Below, in pieces: positions 13,561 to 14,006 of a stretch of 14,006 bases of DNA. This DNA comes from an uncultured Bacteroidales bacterium (GTDB lineage: Bacteria > Bacteroidota > Bacteroidia > Bacteroidales > Muribaculaceae): the NCBI GenBank assembly GCA_900554845.1, contig USIY01000035.1:1-14006 (forward strand), read 5' to 3'. A model generated the notes under the pieces. The model saw only the letters and a program-made list of their open reading frames with translations. It searched no databases and had not been told where the DNA came from. Both the position numbers and the translations under genes were made by a program. Position 1 is the first letter of the stretch. The number at the start of each line of letters is the position of its first letter.

Positions 13561-14006
13561 TGAATCCAATCAAAAAAAGCATCACACTTCCGGACGGTCG
13601 TGAGATAACGATTGAGACCGGCAAGCTGGCCAAACAGGCTGACGGTGCTGTAGAGTTGCGTATGGGCAACACGATGTTGCTCGCAACCGTATGTTCGGCC
13701 AAAGAGGCCGGCGAGGGCGTTGATTTCATGCCCCTTACTGTAGAGTATAAAGAAAAATATGCCTCCATCGGACGTTATCCCGGTGGCTTCCTGAAAAGAG
13801 AGGGTCGCAGCAACGATTACGAGATTCTGACTTCCAGACTTGTGGACCGCGTGCTTCGTCCCCTTTTCCCCGACAATTATCATGCCGAGACTTTCGTGAA
13901 CGTGATATTGTTCTCGGCGGACGAGAACGACGCTCCCGACGCTCTTGCCGGTCTGGCGGCCTCCGCGGCCCTGGCGTGCAGCGACATCCCTTTCAACGGT
14001 CCTATC
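13561..14006 (+). CDS. pnp: Polyribonucleotide nucleotidyltransferase (PNPase), 5' part
   Basis: ATG at 13561 opens a frame that runs to the window end (148 complete codons), so this is the N-terminal fifth of a protein usually about 700-750 residues long. PNPase degrades RNA 3' to 5' by phosphorolysis as a trimer. The first RNase PH domain is clear: ITIETGKLAKQADGAVELR, then VDFMPLTVEYKEKYAS, the conserved GRYPGGFLKREGR, and EILTSRLVDRVLRPLFP. The last visible residues, DAPDALAGLAASAALACSDI, also match the family. Later domains (second PH, KH, S1) are beyond the window. The start is fixed by the NPIKKSITLPDGR opening, after stop-rich leader sequence and A-rich bases. The long structured leader suggests post-transcriptional control. 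Confidence 0.96.

Noticed and set aside
13464..13883. Minus-strand ORFs opposite the start of pnp
   Set aside because: They overlap the strongly conserved PNPase reading frame and have no recognisable features.

Overview
The window looks like chromosomal core DNA from a member of the Bacteroidota, probably order Bacteroidales; a Muribaculaceae-like source is only a guess. Three observations support this. Five intergenic sites match the phylum's promoter pattern (TTTG, about 20 bp, TAnnTTTG) closely or partly. The gene families are typical: a GldE-type CBS/CorC membrane protein, a DUF4369-thioredoxin lipoprotein, an AddA-like helicase-nuclease that starts directly at its Walker A loop, and a single-chain glycyl-tRNA synthetase. 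Start codons lack strong Shine-Dalgarno sequences and have A-rich leaders. No rRNA, tRNA, CRISPR array, insertion sequence or prophage gene was seen.

Layout, left to right. (1) 1-5317, minus strand: a probable operon transcribed glyQS > lemA > FKBP-like lipoprotein > S9 prolyl-oligopeptidase-family peptidase > start of another exported protein cut by the window edge. It joins one translation gene to four envelope or exported proteins, with gaps of 4-39 nt. (2) 5318-6140: a small accessory-looking interval. It holds a solitary XRE/HipB-like regulator (minus, with a good intrinsic terminator) and, divergent from it, a 38-codon ORF at 6024-6140 for a predicted single-pass membrane microprotein behind a TAATTTTG promoter element. 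Between them lie three evenly spaced AT-rich dyads. (3) 6153-8257, minus: gldE-like gene and a 4'-phosphopantetheinyl transferase overlapping by 4 bp, from a near-perfect promoter; gldE probably starts at TTG, with a GC-rich hairpin just inside the gene. (4) 8403-13361, minus: TlpA/DUF4369 lipoprotein > SUI1/YciH > AddA-like helicase-nuclease, with a 12-bp-arm perfect inverted repeat around the SUI1 stop codon that could set addA output. (5) 13561-14006, plus: the 5' part of pnp (PNPase), transcribed divergently from the TlpA operon from back-to-back promoters, with a leader of about 105 nt carrying a stem-loop and a repeated motif.

Most genes are housekeeping. The points that deserve a second look are the XRE/microprotein pair with its dyads, the thioredoxin-fold lipoprotein whose only cysteine is the lipid-anchor cysteine, the SUI1-addA inverted repeat, and the structured pnp leader.
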